A program made the translations under genes and the position numbers. This document shows positions 12,984 to 24,932 of a stretch of DNA of 64,000 nt, in pieces (position 1 is the stretch's first letter; every line of letters starts with the position of its first letter). The stretch is taken from the NCBI RefSeq assembly GCF_029227915.1, contig NC_079881.1, positions 28,311,501 to 28,375,500 of the forward strand, written 5' to 3'. The notes under the pieces are model-generated. The model had not been told where the DNA came from. It saw nothing but the letters and a program-made list of their open reading frames with translations, and did not search any database. Source of the DNA: Hydractinia symbiolongicarpus (lineage: Eukaryota; Cnidaria; Hydrozoa; Anthoathecata; Hydractiniidae).

Positions 12984-15415
12984 CAAAAGCATACAAAGAA
13001 AGTACCCAGGGAGTAAACTCAATTCCCGAACGATTTTTTTAAATTATTTCTTCACCACTAAAACGCATGAGACTTGTAGTTTTCAAAAATGTTTTCATTT
13101 TTGATGAGACGCTTAATAAAAAAGTTTAATCGCCGGCAAACGAAAACCTGCGATTTACCGTAAATCCCAGACTCTGCCCGTATAGTCAAAAGTATACAAA
13201 GAAAGTACCCAGGGAGTAAACTCATTTCCCGAACGATTTTTTTAAATTATTTCTTCACCACTAAAACGCATGAGACTTGTAGTTTTCAAAAATGTTTTCA
13301 TTTTTGATGAGACGCTTAATAAAAGAAGTTTAATCGCCGGCAATCGAAAACCTGCGATTTACCGTAAATCCCAGACTCGGCCCGTATAGTCAAAAGTATA
13401 CAAAGAAAGTACCCAGGGAGTAAACTCATTTCCCGAACGATTTTTTAATTATCTTTTTACCACTAAAACGCATGAGACTTGCAGTTTTCAAAAATGTTTT
13501 CATTTTTGATGAGACGCTTAATAAAAGAAGTTTAATCGCCGGCAAACGAAAACCTGCGATTTACCGTAAATCCCAGACTCGGCCCGTATAGTCAAAAGTA
13601 TACAAAGAGAGTACCCAGGGAGTAAACTCATTTCCCGAACGATTTTTTAAATTATCTTTTTACCACTAAAACGCATGAGACTTGCAGTTTTCAAAAATGT
13701 TTTCATTTTTGATGAGACGCTTAATGAAAGAGGTTTAATCGCCGGCAAACGAAATCCCGCGATTTCCCGTAAATCCCGTTCTTGGCCCGTATAGTTGAAT
13801 GTATACAAAGAAAGTACCCAAGGAGTAAACTCATTTCCCGAACGATTTTTTAAATTTTTTTTCACCACTAAAACGCATGAGACTTGTAGTTTTCAAAAAT
13901 GTTTTCATTTTTGATGAGACGCTTAATAAAAGAGGTTTAATCGCCGGCAAACGAAAACCCGCGATTTCCCGCAAATCCCGGGCTTGGCCCGCATAGTCGA
14001 ATGTATATAAAGAAAGTACCCTGTGAGTAAACTCATTTCCAGAACGATTTTTTAAATTATTTTTTCACCACTAAAACGCATGAGACTTGTAGTTTTCAAA
14101 AATGTTTTCATTTTTGATGAGACGCTGAATAAAAGAAGTTTAATCGCCGGTAAACGAAAACCTGCGATTTACCGTAAATCCCAGACTCGGCCCGTATAGT
14201 CAAAAGTATACAAAGAGAGTACCCAGGGAGTAAACTCATTTCCCGAACGATTTTTTAAATTATCTTTTTACCACTAAAACGGATGAGACTTGCAGTTTTC
14301 AAAAATGTTTTCATTTTTGATGAGACGCTTAATAAAAGAAGTTTAATCGCCGGCAAACGAAAACCTGCGATTTACCGTAAATCCCAGACTCGGCCCGTAT
14401 AGTCAAAAGTATACAAAGAGAGTACCCAGGGAGTAAACTCATTTCCCGAACGATTTTTTAAATTATCTTTTTACCACTAAAACGGATGAGACTTGCAGTT
14501 TTCAAAAATGTTTTCATTTTTGATGAGACGCTTAATGAAAGAGGTTTAATGGCCGGCAAACGAAATCCCGCGATTTCCCGAAAATCCCGTTCTTGGCCCG
14601 TATAGTTGAATGTATACAAAGAAAGTACCCAAGGAGTAAACTCATTTCCTGAACGATTTTTTAAATTTTTTTTCACCACTAAAACGCATGAGACTTGTAG
14701 TTTTCAAAAATGTTTTCATTTTTGATGAGACGCTTAATGAAAGAGGTTTAATCGCCGGCAAACGAAAACCCGCGATTTCCCGCAAATCCCGGGCTTGGCC
14801 CGTATAGTCGAATGTATACAAAGAAAGTACCCTGTGAGTAAACTCATTTCCAGAACGATTTTTTAAATTATTTTTTCACCACTAAAACGCATGAGACTTG
14901 TAGTTTTCAAAAATGTTTTCATTTTTGATGAGACGCTGAATAAGAGAAGTTTAATCGCCGGCAAACGAAAACCCGCGATTTCCCGTAAATCCAGGGCTTG
15001 GCCCGTATAGTCAAAAGTATACAAAGAAAGTACCCAGGGAGTAAACTCATTTCCCGAACGATTTTTTAAATTATTTCTTCACCACTAAAACGCATGAGAC
15101 TTGTAGTTTCAAACTTGTTTTCATTTTTGATGAGACGCTGAATAAAAGAAGTTTAATCGCCGGCAAACGAAAACCCGCGATTTCCCGTAAATCCCGGGCT
15201 TGGCCCGTATAGTTGAATGTATACAAAGAAAGTACCCAAGGAGTAAACTCATTTCCCGAACGATTTTTTAAATTTTTTTTTACCACTAAAACGCATGAGA
15301 CTTGTAGTTTTCAAAAATGTTTTCATTTTTGATGAGACGCTTAATGAAAGAGGTTTAATCGACGGCAAAAGAAAATCCGCGATTTCCCGTAAATCCCGGG
15401 CTTGGCCCGTATAGT
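12984..15415. repeat. Cassette copy 4, partial, with rearranged tail
   Basis: CTCAATTCCCG lies at 13018-13028, 2434 bp after copy 3. The first four monomers match the cassette, with small deletions (CTTAATAAAAAAG near 13120 and TTTTTTAATTATC near 13450). Then CCCGTTCTTGG monomers replace the rest. The CGGATGAGAC and GAGAGTACC types recur at 14.2-14.6 kb as a local dimer-like repeat. Confidence 0.65.
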
Positions 15416-16228
15416 CAAAAGCATACAAAGAAAGTACCCAGGGAGTAAACTCAATTCCCGAACGATTTTTTTAAATTATTTCTTCACCACTAAAACGCAT
15501 GAGACTTGTAGTTTTCAAAAATGTTTTCATTTTTGATGAGACGCTTAATAAAAGAAGTTTAATCGCCGGCAAACGAAAACCTGCGATTTACCGTAAATCC
15601 CAGACTCTGCCCGTATAGTCAAAAGTATACAAAGAAAGTACCCAGGGAGTAAACTCATTTCCCGAACGATTTTTTTAAATTATTTCTTCACCACTAAAAC
15701 GCATGAGACTTGTAGTTTTCAAAAATGTTTTCATTTTTGATGAGACGCTTAATAAAAGAAGTTTAATCGCCGGCAATCGAAAACCTGCAATTTACCGTAA
15801 ATCCCAGACTCGGCCCGTATAGTCAAAAGTATACAAAGAAAGTACCCAGGGAGTAAACTCATTTCCCGAACGATTTTTTAAATTATCTTTTTACCACTAA
15901 AACGCATGAGACTTGCAGTTTTCAAAAATGTTTTTATTTTTGATGAGACGCTTAATGAAAGAGGTTTAATCGCCGGCAAACGAAATCCCGCGATTTCCCG
16001 TAAATCCCGGGCTTGGCCCGTATAGTTGAATGTATACAAAGAAAGTACCCAAGGAGTAAACTCATTTCCCGAACGATTTTTTAAATTTTTTTTCACCACT
16101 AAAACGCATGAGACTTGTAGTTTTCAAAAATGTTTTCATTTTTGATGAGACGCTTAATGAAAGAGGTTTAATCGGCGGCAAACGAAAACCTGCGATTTCC
16201 CGCAAATCCCGGGCTTGGCCCGTATAGT
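15416..16228. repeat. Cassette copy 5, partial
   Basis: CTCAATTCCCG lies 2432 bp after copy 4. The GCAATCG monomer follows, then the unit switches to a TTGCAG monomer with a T-to-A private change (GTTTTTATTTTTG) and a T8 monomer with TCGGCGGC. Confidence 0.65.
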
Positions 16229-17040
16229 CGAATGTATACAAAGAAAGTACCCTGTGAGTAAACTCATTTCCAGAACGATTTTTTAAATTATTTTTTCACC
16301 ACTAAAACGCATGAGACTTGTAGTTTTCAAAAATGTTTTCATTTTTGATGAGACGCTGAATAAGAGAAGTTTAATCGCCGGCAAACGAAAACCCGCGATT
16401 TCCCGTAAATCCCGGGCTTGGCCCGTATAGTTGAATGTATACAAAGAAAGTACCCAAGGAGTAAACTCATTTCCCGAACGATTTTTTAAATTTTTTTTTA
16501 CCACTAAAACGCATGAGACTTGTAGTTTTCAAAAATGTTTTCATTTTTGATGACACGCTTAATGAAAGAGGTTTAATCGACGGCAAAAGAAAACCCGCGA
16601 TTTCCCGTAAATCCCGGGCTTGGCCCGTATAGTCAAAAGCATACAAAGAAAGTACCCAGGGAGTAAACTCATTTCCCGAACGATTTTTTTAAATTATTTC
16701 TTCACCACTAAAACTCATGAGACTTGTAGTTTTCAAAAATGTTTTCATTTTTGATGAGACGCTTAATAAAGGAAGTTTAATCGCCGGCAAACGAAAACCT
16801 TCGATTTACCGTAAATCCCAGACTCGGCCCGTATAGTCAAAAGTATACAAAGAAAGTACCCAGGGAGTAAACTCATTTCCCGAACGATTTTTTAAAATAT
16901 CTTTTCACCACTAAAACGCATGAGACTTGCAGTTTTCAAAAATGTTTTTATTTTTGATGAGACGCTTAATGAAAGAGGTTTAATCGCCGGCAAACGAAAT
17001 CCCGCGATTTGCCGCAAATCCCGGGCTTGGCCCGTATAGT
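16229..17040. repeat. 812-bp four-monomer HOR (second series), copy 1
   Basis: Marked by GATGACACGC (near 16548) and the perfected palindrome GATTTGCCGCAAATC (17006). Its monomers are not those of the 812-bp series at the left edge, so the same unit size arose from different monomers. It has AAACTCATG where the next copy has AAACGCATG. Confidence 0.9.
17006..17020. other. Perfected palindrome GATTTGC-C-GCAAATC, first copy
   Basis: Here the right arm is GCAAATC and the loop base is G instead of A, so the 7-bp arms are again exact complements. The parent form is GATTTCCCGCAAATC. The same base position therefore carries A opposite T in one subfamily and G opposite C in this one. Confidence 0.85.
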
Positions 17041-17852
17041 CGAATGTATACAAAGAAAGTACCCTGTGAGTAAACTCATTTCCAGAACGATTTTTTAAAT
17101 TATTTTTTCACCACTAAAACGCATGAGACTTGTAGTTTTCAAAAATGTTTTCATTTTTGATGAGACGCTGAATAAGAGAAGTTTAATCGCCGGCAAACGA
17201 AAACCCGCGATTTCCCGTAAATCCCGGGCTTGGCCCGTATAGTTGAATGTATACAAAGAAAGTACCCAAGGAGTAAACTCATTTCCCGAACGATTTTTTA
17301 AATTTTTTTTTACCACTAAAACGCATGAGACTTGTAGTTTTCAAAAATGTTTTCATTTTTGATGACACGCTTAATGAAAGAGGTTTAATCGACGGCAAAA
17401 GAAAACCCGCGATTTCCCGTAAATCCCGGGCTTGGCCCGTATAGTCAAAAGCATACAAAGAAAGTACCCAGGGAGTAAACTCATTTCCCGAACGATTTTT
17501 TTAAATTATTTCTTCACCACTAAAACGCATGAGACTTGTAGTTTTCAAAAATGTTTTCATTTTTGATGAGACGCTTAATAAAGGAAGTTTAATCGCCGGC
17601 AAACGAAAACCTTCGATTTACCGTAAATCCCAGACTCGGCCCGTATAGTCAAAAGTATACAAAGAAAGTACCCAGGGAGTAAACTCATTTCCCGAACGAT
17701 TTTTTAAATTATCTTTTCACCACTAAAACGCATGAGACTTGCAGTTTTCAAAAATGTTTTTATTTTTGATGAGACGCTTAATGAAAGAGGTTTAATCGCC
17801 GGCAAACGAAATCCCGCGATTTGCCGCAAATCCCGGGCTTGGCCCGTATAGT
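17041..17852. repeat. 812-bp four-monomer HOR (second series), copy 2
   Basis: GATGACACGC and GATTTGCCGCAAATC recur exactly 812 bp after copy 1. The only differences noticed are single bases (AAACTCATG against AAACGCATG; AAATAT against AAATTAT). This is a recent tandem duplication. Confidence 0.9.
17818..17832. other. Perfected palindrome GATTTGC-C-GCAAATC, second copy
   Basis: Second occurrence, exactly 812 bp after the first. It is explained by duplication of the surrounding four-monomer unit and is not an independent mutation. Confidence 0.85.
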
Positions 17853-19069
17853 CGAATGTATACAAAGAAAGTACCCTGTGAGTAAACTCATTTCCAGAAC
17901 GATTTTTTAAATTATTTTTTCACCACTAAAACGCATGAGACTTGTAGTTTTCAAAAATGTTTTCATTTTTGATGAGACGCTGAATAAAAGAAGTTTAATC
18001 GCCGGCAAACGAAAACCCGCGATTTCCCGTAAATCCCGGGCTTTGCCCGTATAGTCAAAAGTATACAAAGAAAGTACCCAGGGAGTAAATTCATTTCCCG
18101 AACGATTTTTTAAATTATTTCTTCACCACTAAAACGCATGAGACTTGTACTTTCAAACTTGTTTTCATTTTTGATGAGACGCTGAATAAAAGAAGTTTAA
18201 TCGCCGGCAAACGAAAACCCGCGCATTCCCGTAAATCCCGGGCTTGGCCCGTATAGTTGAATGTATATAAAGAAAGTACCCAAGGAGTAAACATATTTCC
18301 CGAACGATTTTTCAAATTATTTGTTCACCACTACAACGAATGAGACTTGTAGTTTTCAAAAATGTTTTCATTTTTAATGAGAGGCTTAATGAAAGAGGTT
18401 TAATCGCCGGCAAACGAAAACCCGCGATTTCCCGTAAATCCCGGGCTTGTCCCGTATAGTCGAATGTATACAAAGAAAGTACCCTGTGAGTAAACTCATT
18501 TCCAGAACGATGTTTTAAATTATCTTTTCACCACTAAATCGCATGAGACTTGTAGTTTTTAAAAATGTTTTCATTTTTGATGAGACGCTTAATGAAAGAG
18601 GTTTAATCGCCGGCAAACGAAAACTCGCGATTTCCCGCAAATCCCGGGCTTGGCCCGTATAGTCGAATGTATACAAAGAAAGTACCCTGTGAGTAAACTC
18701 ATTTCCAGAACGATTTTTTAAATTATTTTTTCACCACTAAAACGCATAAGACTTGTAGTTTTCAAAAATGTTTTCATTTTTGATAAGACGCTGAATAAAA
18801 GAAGTTTAATCGCCGGCAAAAGAAAACCCGCGATTTCCCGTAAATCCCGGGCTTGGCCCGTATAGTCAAAAGCATACAAAGAAAGTACCCAGGGAGTAAA
18901 CTCATTTCCCGAACGATTTTTTAAATTATTTCTTCACCATTAAAACGCATGAGACTTGTAGTTTTCAAAAATGTTTTCATTTTTGATGAGACGCTTAATA
19001 AAAGAAGTTTAATCGCCGGCAAACGAAAACCTGCGATTTACCGTAAATCCCAGACTCGGCCCGTATAGT
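17853..19069. repeat. Transitional monomers with an isolated A-B pair
   Basis: The type A monomer (ACTACAACGAATGAG, GGGCTTGTCC) appears once at 18258 and is followed by type B (TAAATCGCATG). This pair otherwise occurs only at 1-3 kb, 27.6-30 kb and 35.3-36.5 kb. The preceding monomer has the CAAACTTG change with a private GTACTTTC. Confidence 0.7.
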
Positions 19070-20082
19070 CAAAAGTATACAAAGAAAGTACCCAGGGAGT
19101 AAACTCATTTCCCGAACGATTTTTTAAATTATCTTTTCACCACTAAAACGCATGAGACTTGCAGTTTTCAAAAATGTTTTCATTTTTGATGAGACGCTTA
19201 ATGAAAGAGGTTTAATCGCCGGCAAACGAAATCCCGCGATTTCCCGTAAATCCCGGGCTTGGCCCGTATAGTTGAATGTATACAAAGAAAGTACCCAAGG
19301 AGTAAACTCATTTCCCGAACGATTTTTTAAATTTTTTTTCACCACTAAAACGCATGAGACTTGTAGTTTTCAAAAATGTTTTCATTTTTGATGAGACGTT
19401 TAATGAAAGAGGTCTAATCGCCGGCAAACGAAAACCCGCGATTTCCCGCAAATCCCGGGCTTGGCCCGTATGGTCGAATGTATACAAAGAAAGTACCCTG
19501 TGAGTAAACTCATTTCCAGAACGATTTTTTAAATTATTTTTTCACCACTAAAACGCATGAGACTTGTAGTTTTCAAAAATGTTTTCATTTTTGATGAGAC
19601 GCTGAATAAAAGAAGTTTAATCGCCGGCAAACGAAAACCCGCGATTTCCCGTAAATCCCGGGCTTGGCCCGTATAGTCAAAATTATACAAAGAAAGTACC
19701 CAGGGAGTAAACTCATTTCCCGAACGATTTTTTAAATTATTTCTTCACCACTAAAACGCATGAGACTTGTAGTTTTCAAAAATGTTTTCAATTTTGATGA
19801 GACGCTGAATAAAAGAAGTTTAATCGCCGGCAAAAGAAAACCCGCGATTTCCCGTAAATCCCGGGCTTGGCCCGTATAGTCAAAAGCATACAAAGAAAGT
19901 ACCCAGGGAGTAAACTCATTTCCGAACGATTTTTTAAATTATTTCTTCACCACTAAAACGCATGAGACTTGTAGTTTTCAAAAATGTTTTCATTTTTGAT
20001 GAGACGCTTAATAAAAGAAGTTTAATCGCCGGCAAACGAAAACCTGCGATTTACCGTAAATCCCAGACTCGGCCCGTATAGT
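19070..20082. repeat. 1013-bp five-monomer unit led by a P monomer
   Basis: The P monomer has ATTATCTTTTCACC, TTGCAG, CTTAATGAAAGAGG and CGAAATCCCGCG. It starts at 19070 and recurs at 20083. The next monomer has the T8 run and GACGTTTAATG with GGTCTAATCG, and that pair also recurs 1013 bp later. Confidence 0.8.
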
Positions 20083-21908
20083 CAAAAGTATACAAAGAAA
20101 GTACCCAGGGAGTAAACTCATTTCCCGAACGATTTTTTAAATTATCTTTTCACCACTAAAACGCATGAGACTTGCAGTTTTCAAAAATGTTTTCATTTTT
20201 GATGAGACGCTTAATGAAAGGGGTTTAATCGCCGGCAAACGAAATCCCGCGATTTCCCGTAAATCCCGGGCTTGGCCCGTATAGTTGAATGTATACAAAG
20301 AAAGTACCCAAGAAGTAAACTCATTTCCCGAACGATTTTTTAAATTTTTTTTCACCACTAAAACGCATGAGACTTGTAGTTTTCAAAAATGTTTTCATTT
20401 TTGATGAGACGTTTAATGAAAGAGGTCTAATCGCCGGCAAACGAAAACCCGCGATTTCCCGTAAATCCCGGGCTTGGCCCGTATAGTCAAAATTATACAA
20501 AGAAAGTACCCAGGGAGTAAACTCATTTCCCGAAAGATTTTTTAAATTATTTCTTCACCACTAAAACGCATGAGACTTGTAGTTTTCAAAAATGTTTTCA
20601 TTTTTGATGAGACGCTGAATAAAAGAAGTTTAATCGCCGGCAAACGAAAACCTGCGATTTCCCGTAAATCCCAGGCTCGGCCCGTATAGTCAAAAGTATA
20701 CAAAGAAAGTACCCAGGGAGTAAACTCATTTCCCGAACGATTTCTTAAATTATTAATTCACCACTAAAGCCCATGAGACTTGTAGTTTTTAAAAATGTTT
20801 TCATTTTTGATGAGACGCTTAATGAAAGAAGTTTAATCGCCGGCAAACGAAAACCTGCGATTTCCCGTAAATCCCAGACTCGGCCCGTATAGTCAAAAGT
20901 ATACAAAGAAAGTACCCAGGGAGTAAACTCATTTCCCGAACGATTTCTTAATTTTTTTTTTCACCACTAAAGCCCATGAGACTTGTAGTTTTTAAAAATG
21001 TTTTCATTTTTGATGAGACGCTTAATGAAAGAGGTTTAATCGCCGGCAAACGAAAACCCGCGATTTCCCGCAAATCCCGGGCTTGGCCCGTATAGCCGAA
21101 TGTATACAAAGAAAGTACCCTGTGAGTAAACTCATTTCCAGAACGATTTTTTAAATTATTTTTTCACCACTAAAACGCATAAGATTTTTAGTTTTCAAAA
21201 ATGTTTTCATTTTTGATGAGACGCTGAATAAAAGAAGTTTAATCGCCGGCAAACGAAAACCCGCGATTTTCCGTAAATCCCAGGCTTGGCCCGTATAGTC
21301 AAAAGTATACAAAGAAAGTACCCAAGGAGTAAACTCATTTCCCGAACGATTTTTTAAATTATTTCTTCACCACTAAAACGCATGAGACTTGTAGTTTTCA
21401 AAAATGTTTTCATTTTTGATGAGATGCTTAATAAAAGAAGTTTAATCGCCGGCAAACGAAAACCTGCGATTTACCGCAAATCCCGGGCTTGGCCCGTATA
21501 GCCGAATGTATACAAAGAAAGTACCCTGTGAGTAAACTCATTTCCAGAACGATTTTTTAAATTATTTTTTCACCACTAAAACGCATAAAATTTTTAGTTT
21601 TCAAAAATGTTTTCATTTTTGATGAGACGCTGAATAAAAGAAGTTTAATCGCCGGCAAACGAAAACCCGCGATTTCCCGTAAATCCCAGGCTTGGCCCGT
21701 ATAGTCAAAAGTATACAAAGAAAGTACCCAAGGAGTAAACTCATTTCCCGAACGATTTTTTAAATTATTTCTTCACCACTAAAACGCATGAGACTTGTAG
21801 TTTTTAAAAATGTTTTCATTTTTGATGAGATGCTTAATAAAAGAAGTTTAATCGCCGGCAAACGAAAACCTGCGATTTACCGTAAATCCCAGACTCGGCC
21901 CGTATAGT
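20083..21908. repeat. 1826-bp nine-monomer unit led by a P monomer
   Basis: Contains the cassette ATTAATTCACC (20751), then a T9 monomer with AAGCCCATGAG, then a ccGAATG monomer. The last part holds a local 406-bp duplication (CGCATAAGATTTTTAG near 21177, CGCATAAAATTTTTAG near 21583). The mismatched chimera at 21468-21482 lies at that duplication. Confidence 0.75.
21468..21482. other. Mismatched chimera GATTTACCGCAAATC
   Basis: Left arm of the A form joined to the right arm of the C form, giving an A/C mismatch. The monomer switches from one subfamily to another at this point, consistent with recombination. It is a counterexample to strict maintenance of the palindrome. Confidence 0.75.
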
Positions 21909-24343
21909 CAAAAGTATACAAAGAAAGTACCCAGGGAGTAAACTCATTTCCCGAACGATTTTTTAAATTATCTTTTCACCACTAAAACGCATGAGACTTG
22001 CAGTTTTCAAAAATGTTTTCATTTTTGATGAGACGCTTAATGAAAGAGGTTTAATCGCCGGCAAACGAAATCCCGCGATTTCCCGTAAATCCCGGGCTTG
22101 GCCCGTATAGTTGAATGTATACAAAGAAAGTACCCAAGGAGTAAACTCATTTCCCGAACGATTTTTTAAATTTTTTTTCACCACTAAAACGCATGAGACT
22201 TGTAGTTTTCAAAAATGTTTTCATTTTTGATGAGACGCTTAATGAAAGGGGTTTAATCGCCGGCAAACGAAAACCCGCGATTTCCCGCAAATCCCGGGCT
22301 TGGCCCGTATAGTCGAATGTATACAAAGAAAGTACCCTGTAAGTAAACTCATTTCCAGAACGATTTTTTAAATTATTTTTTCACCACTAAAACGCATGAG
22401 ACTTGTGGTTTTCAAAAATGTTTTCATTTTTGATGAGACGCTGAATAAAAGAAGTTTAATCGCCGGCAAACGAAAACCCGCCATTTCCCGTAAATCCCAG
22501 ACTCGGCCCGAATAGTCAAAAGTATACAAAGAGAGTACCCAGGGAATAAACTCATTTCCCGAACGATTTTTTAAATTATCTTTTCACCACTAAAACGCAT
22601 GAGACTTGCAGTTTTCAAAAATGTTTTCATTTTTGATGAGAGGCTTAATGAAAGAGGTTTAATCGCCGGCAAACGAAAACCCGCGATTTCCCGCAAATCC
22701 CGGGGTTGGCCCGTATAGTCGAATGTATACAAAGAAAGTACCCTGTGAGTAAACTCATTTCCAGAACGATTTTTTAAATTATTTTTTCACCACTAAAACG
22801 CATGAGACTTGTAGTTTTCAAAAATGTTTTCATTTTTGATGAGACGCTGAATAAAAGAAGTTTAATCGCCGGCAAACGAAAACCCGCGACTTCCCGTAAA
22901 TCCCAGACTCGGCCCGTATAGTCAAAAGTATACAAAGAGAGTACCCAGGGAGTAAACTCATTTCCCGAACGATTTTTTAAATTATCTTTTCACCACTAAA
23001 ACGCATGAGACTTGCAGTTTTCAAAAATGTTTTCATTTTTGATGAGACGCTTAATGAAAGAGGTTTAATCGCCGGCAAACGAAAACCCGCGATTTCCCGC
23101 AAATCCCGGGGTTGGCCCGTATAGTCGAATGTATACAAAGAAAGTACCCTGTGAGTAAACTCATTTCCAGAACGATTTTTTAAATTATTTTTTCACCACT
23201 AAAACGCATGAGACTTGTAGTTTTCAAAAATGTTTTCATTTTTGATGAGACGCTGAATAAAAGAAGTTTAATCGCCGGCAAACGAAAACCCGCGACTTCC
23301 CGTAAATCCCGGGCTTGGCCCGTATAGTCAAAATTATACAAAGAAAGTACCCAGGGAGTAAACTCATTTCCCGAACGATTTTTTAAATTATTTCTTCACC
23401 ACTAAAACGCATGAGACTTGTAGTTTTCAAAAATGTTTTCATTTTTGATGAGACGCTGAATAAAAGAAGTTTAATCGCCGGCAAACGAAAACCTGCGATT
23501 TCCCGTAAATCCCAGGCTCGGCCCGTATAGTCAAAAGTATACAAAGAAAGTACCCAGGGAGTAAACTCATTTCCCGAACGATTTCTTAAATTATTAATTC
23601 ACCACTAAAGCCCATGAGACTTGTAGTTTTTAAAAATGTTTTCATTTTTGATGAGACGCTTAATGAAAGAAGTTTAATCGCCGGCAAACGAAAACCTGCG
23701 ATTTCCCGTAAATCCCAGACTCGGCCCGTATAGTCAAAAGTATACAAAGAAAGTACCCAGGGAGTAAACTCATTTCCCGAACGATTTCTTAAATTTTTTT
23801 TTCACCACTAAAGCCCATGAGACTTGTAGTTTTTAAAAATGTTTTCATTTTTGATGAGACGCTTAATGAAAGAGGTTTAATCGCCGGCAAACGAAAACCC
23901 GCGATTTCCCGCAAATCCCGGGCTTGGCCCGTATAGCCGAATGTATACAAAGAAAGTACCCTGTGAGTAAACTCATTTCCAGAACGATTTTTTAAATTAT
24001 CTTTTCACCACTAAATCGCATGAGATTTTTAGTTTTCAAAAATGTTTTCATTTTTGATGAGACGCTGAATAAAAGAAGTTTAATCGCCGGCAAACGAAAA
24101 CCCGCGATTTCCCGTAAATCCCAGGCTTGGCCCGTATAGTCAAAAGTATACAAAGAAAGTACCCAAGGAGTAAACTCATTTCCCGAACGATTTTTTAAAT
24201 TATTTCTTCACCACTAAAACGCATGAGACTTGTAGTTTTCAAAAATGTTTTCATTTTTGATGAGATGCTTAATAAAAGAAGTTTAATCGCCGGCAAACGA
24301 AAACCTGCGATTTACCGTAAATCCCAGACTCGGCCCGTATAGT
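21909..24343. repeat. 2435-bp twelve-monomer unit led by a P monomer
   Basis: P monomers at 21909 and 24344 are 2435 bp apart. It contains a local dimer repeated 406 bp apart (CCCGGGGTTGG near 22701 and 23107) and the ATTAATTCACC cassette (23592). Confidence 0.75.
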
Positions 24344-24798
24344 CAAAAGTATACAAAGAAAGTACCCAGGGAGTAAACTCATTTTCCGAACGATTTTTTA
24401 AATTATCTTTTCACCACTAAAACGCATGAGACTTGCAGTTTTCAAAAATGTTTTCATTTTTGATGAGACGCTTAATGAAAGAGGTTTAATCGCCGGCAAA
24501 CGAAATCCCGCGATTTCCCGTAAATCCCGGGCTTGGCCCGTATAGTTGAATGTATACAAAGAAAGTACCCAAGGAGTAAACTCATTTCCCGAACGATTTT
24601 TTAAATTTTTTTTCACCACTAAAACGCATGAGACTTGTAGTTTTCAAAAATGTTTTCATTTTTGATGAGACGCTTAATGAAAGAGTTTTAATCGCCGGCA
24701 AACGAAAACCCGCGATTTCCCGCAAATCCCGGGCTTGGCCCGTATAGTCGAATGTATACAAAGAAAGTACCCTGTAAGTAAACTCATTTCCAGAACGA

Positions 24799-24866
24799 TT
24801 TTTTAAATTATTTTTTCACCACTAAAACGCATGAGACTTGTAGTTTTCAAAAATGTTTTCATTTTT
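24799..24866. other. Phased A/T-tract segment of the monomer
   Basis: T6 (24799-24804), T6 (24811-24816), T4 (24844-24847), A5 (24849-24853), T4 (24856-24859) and T5 (24862-24866). Runs within each cluster are spaced by about half a turn to one turn (5-12 bp), a layout that can give intrinsically curved DNA. The T-rich part is also where most length variation between monomers occurs. Confidence 0.6.
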
Positions 24867-24868
24867 GA
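24847..24868. other. 9-bp inverted repeat with TTTT loop
   Basis: TCAAAAATG, then TTTT, then CATTTTTGA: the arms are exact reverse complements. The dyad is present in most monomers (for example 302-323). Some subfamilies weaken it (left arm TTAAAAATG, CAGAAATG or CAATAATG), and one replaces AAAAATG by AACTTG. Another subfamily keeps both arms and changes only the loop to ATTT (44616-44637). It could extrude as a cruciform or bind a dimeric protein; neither is shown. Confidence 0.85.
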
Positions 24869-24916
24869 TGAGACGCTGAATAAAAGAAGTTTAATCGCCG
24901 GCAAACGAAAACCCGC

Positions 24917-24931
24917 GATTTCCCGTAAATC
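24917..24931. other. GATTT-CCCGT-AAATC dyad, ancestral imperfect form
   Basis: Five-bp arms GATTT and AAATC flank CCCGT. A single change of the first loop base extends the arms to 7 bp in other monomers (see 3418-3432 and 17006-17020). This common form is the imperfect baseline. Confidence 0.8.
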
Positions 24932-24932
24932 C

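Noticed and set aside
16229-17852. Common origin of all 812-bp units (1-3248, 16229-17852, 35296-36919)
   Set aside because: The middle series is built from different monomer types (GATGACACGC, GATTTGCCGC), so an equal size does not mean common descent. Only the first and third series share the A-B order.
24847-24868. Rho-independent terminator at the dyad
   Set aside because: The stem is A/T-rich rather than GC-rich, and the dyad repeats every 203 bp with no gene upstream.
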